A stretch of DNA of 22,500 nucleotides, from contig MCFG01000579.1 in NCBI GenBank assembly GCA_002104895.1, forward strand, positions 1 through 22,500, in the 5' to 3' direction. A program made the translations under genes and the position numbers. The notes under the pieces were generated by a model. That model was not told where the DNA came from and made no database searches. It worked only from the letters and a program-made list of their open reading frames with translations. Below, piece after piece: positions 20,877-22,500 of this stretch; position 1 is the stretch's first letter, and the number at the start of each line of letters is the position of its first letter. The stretch is from Anaeromyces robustus (lineage: Eukaryota > Neocallimastigomycota > Neocallimastigomycetes > Neocallimastigales > Neocallimastigaceae).

Positions 20877-22500
20877 TTATTGACATTGAGAATACCAATT
20901 ATTAACTTTAACACATTGACCAGATTGACAACATTTTGGACCATTATAACCATCACCATCACATTGTGCAAAAAGTGATGCACATGTAGTAGTATCAGTA
21001 GGAGTATCATTATCATTAATAATATTATTACTTTCATCACTAACATTAATTTGAGTCTCAAGAGAAACAGCATTATTTACAGAGGTATCCTTATTTTCTT
21101 CGAGATAACGTTGACTACATTTATTAATATTAATAAAACATGAAGCATTATTTTCCCATCCCCAATATGAATTTCTACCACCGGTAGCTGTAACAATACA
21201 ACCTTTACAATATGGATAACCATTTGGTGCCCTACCTGTTTCTTCATTTTCATTTTCATTTTCATTTTCTTCATTATTATTATCTTCAAAATTACATTTT
21301 TTAATATCAATAAAACATGAAGCATTATTTTCCCATCCCCAAAGAGAACGTCCACTACCAGTAGCAGTAATATCACATTTTTTACAATATGGATAACCAT
21401 TTGGTGCCAAGTTATCATTATTATTATTATTGTTGTTATTATTGTTATTATTGTTATTATTGTTATTGTTATTATTGTTATTGTTATTATTATTGTTATT
21501 ACAAGTTTTAGTATTAATAACACAAGATTGTTCATTTTCATAACCCCAAATAGTACCATCACTACTAGTAGCACCAATTTCACAACCTTCACAATAAGGG
21601 AAACCATTAGGAGCCATATCAGCAAAATCATAAATTGGAACTTCTGTTAAATTTGAAGGACCAACAAGATGAGGTTTTAACCAAGTCATTTGTTCAGGGA
21701 AAGCTTTACCTTTTGGTTCAAGAGAATACATATAATTACCCCACCAAGGACCTGCAGCCCACCAAGCCCAACCAACAATATTATCCGAATTTTCTTCTAA
21801 ATAATTTAAAGTTTCTTCAACACAAGCTTTACATTTATCATTAATAGCAGCACCAATTTCACCAACAAAACCTTTTAAATTATTTTTTTTTAACCATCCA
21901 ACAAAATCAGAAAATTGATTTTGACATGGTCGTTTAGAACATTCTTCATGAGTACCGGAATAATCCCAATCAAAATATTGATGAACTTCAAAAATAATAT
22001 TTTCATCCGCAGAACTAAAATATTGTAAAGCAACTTTAGAATTTGATTTACCATAATGACTTTTATTCCAAGCCCAAGCACCTGTATAAGAATTACCTGG
22101 AATTAAAATATTATTATGAGCACCTGTAGCACGTATAGCATCTACAGCATCACGAGCAGCTGAAAACCATTGTTCTGTTGGCATATCATGAGGTTCATTA
22201 ACTAAACCAAACCAAACATTTTCATTATTTTTATATTTATTAGCAATTCTTTCCCAAAAATTAGCAAAAGCAGAATTTGGAACATCATTACTACCAACTA
22301 ATTTTTTATTATATCTAGCAAAATTATGTGGATTAAGTAAGGCAACAGAACCATGTTCAGTAATATAATTAATAACATGATCTAAACGATTAAATTCTGT
22401 TTCATCTAATTCTTGATTTAAACTAGTTTGTAAACGTTCCCAAGCAAAACCAACACGGAAAAGATTCATACCTTGATCCATGGTAGTTTGAATGGCATTA
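20877..22500 (-). CDS. GH5 endoglucanase with three CBM10/dockerin-like modules and CBM1 (5' end outside window)
   Basis: The frame is open from the right edge to the stop at 20877; it reads through Met 22481, so the start and signal peptide lie beyond the window. Numbering from that Met, the GH5 domain spans 1-274. NFARYNKKLVG, NVWFGLVNEPHDM (acid/base E96), IFEVHQYFDWDYSGTHEEC and GFVGEIGAA (nucleophile E208) match GH5 subfamily 5, the family of Trichoderma endoglucanase II, which cleaves internal beta-1,4-glucan bonds. Three modules follow: about 289-327, 358-396 and 417-455, each with NGYPYC..C (module 1 NGFPYC), a W-G-W/Y-E-N core and a later SC...C pair. A run of 28 Asn links modules 1 and 2, and an acidic Asn/Glu linker joins 2 and 3. 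The end (about 499-534) is a fungal CBM1 with three Cys pairs' worth of cysteines and NNWYSQCQ. The modules are of the CBM10/fungal dockerin superfamily, so the enzyme is secreted and either docks in the gut-fungal cellulosome or binds cellulose through them. The visible part has no intron. Confidence 0.95.
   Translation of the reverse strand, partial: NAIQTTMDQGMNLFRVGFAWERLQTSLNQELDETEFNRLDHVINYITEHGSVALLNPHNFARYNKKLVGSNDVPNSAFANFWERIANKYKNNENVWFGLVNEPHDMPTEQWFSAARDAVDAIRATGAHNNILIPGNSYTGAWAWNKSHYGKSNSKVALQYFSSADENIIFEVHQYFDWDYSGTHEECSKRPCQNQFSDFVGWLKKNNLKGFVGEIGAAINDKCKACVEETLNYLEENSDNIVGWAWWAAGPWWGNYMYSLEPKGKAFPEQMTWLKPHLVGPSNLTEVPIYDFADMAPNGFPYCEGCEIGATSSDGTIWGYENEQSCVINTKTCNNNNNNNNNNNNNNNNNNNNNNNNNNNNDNLAPNGYPYCKKCDITATGSGRSLWGWENNASCFIDIKKCNFEDNNNEENENENENEETGRAPNGYPYCKGCIVTATGGRNSYWGWENNASCFININKCSQRYLEENKDTSVNNAVSLETQINVSDESNNIINDNDTPTDTTTCASLFAQCDGDGYNGPKCCQSGQCVKVNNWYSQCQ
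21132..21408 (-). repeat. Duplicated coding of dockerin-like modules 2 and 3
   Basis: Two blocks are identical at the same 177-bp offset (59 codons): 21132-21165 equals 21309-21342 (34 bp), and 21204-21231 equals 21381-21408 (28 bp). They encode the WGWENNASCFI and APNGYPYCK parts of modules 3 and 2. Synonymous sites are also identical, pointing to recent duplication or gene conversion. Module 1 is clearly more diverged. Confidence 0.9.
21417..21500 (-). repeat. AAT/AAC repeat coding 28 consecutive Asn
   Basis: This trinucleotide tract mixes AAT and AAC codons in an irregular order and forms the linker between the first and second dockerin-like modules. The mixture of codons shows it is older or more stable than a pure microsatellite. 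Length variation between alleles is likely (inference). Confidence 0.9.

Noticed and set aside
21077-21631. 184-codon minus-strand frame overlapping the cellulase
   Set aside because: It is a shadow of the Asn-repeat and module coding sequence in another frame, rich in Ile, Leu and Val with no domain.

Overview
The window looks like nuclear DNA of an anaerobic gut fungus (Neocallimastigomycota; genus not resolved). Four things point there: extremely AT-rich intergenic and intron sequence with long A/T homopolymers and tri- and tetranucleotide repeats; typical GT...AG introns of about 130-430 bp; asparagine-rich low-complexity segments inside proteins; and a secreted GH5 cellulase carrying CBM10/fungal-dockerin-type modules plus a fungal CBM1.

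Six protein genes can be modelled, and every splice model closes in frame. From left to right: (1) 1-1828, a degraded, visibly less AT-rich stretch followed by an 81-bp perfect inverted repeat, with no supportable gene; (2) 1829-5138 (+), a SPRTN/Spartan-like DNA-protein crosslink protease with a huge Asn-rich N-terminus, 4 exons; (3) 6352-8690 (+), an N-BAR protein of the Rvs161/Hob3 type, 8 exons starting with an 8-nt coding exon; (4) 9962-12157 (-), the ribosome-biogenesis factor RRP36, 7 exons including a 16-nt microexon; (5) 13338-14723 (+), an MPDU1-type PQ-loop membrane protein of dolichol-linked sugar use, 3 exons; (6) 17628-19412 (-), a plasma-membrane-type Qa-SNARE (Sso1/syntaxin-like), 6 exons; (7) 20877-22500 (-), the 3' part of a GH5 (subfamily 5-like) endoglucanase with three CBM10/dockerin-like modules and a C-terminal CBM1, running off the right edge.

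The first five genes are housekeeping genes with unrelated jobs (genome repair, membrane curvature, 18S rRNA processing, glycosylation, exocytosis). Nothing suggests a co-regulated cluster. RRP36 and MPDU1 are divergent and share about 1.2 kb of upstream DNA that contains a lone CACGTG site. The cellulase is the lineage-specific gene: it is secreted, binds cellulose through CBM1, and may dock into the fungal cellulosome. Its visible 1.6 kb has no intron, unlike its neighbours.

I found no convincing undescribed system. The points most worth checking are the perfect 81-bp inverted repeat at 859-1081, the unusual four-cysteine dockerin-like modules of the cellulase, the oversized Spartan protein and its partner-binding motifs, and the RRP36 microexon.
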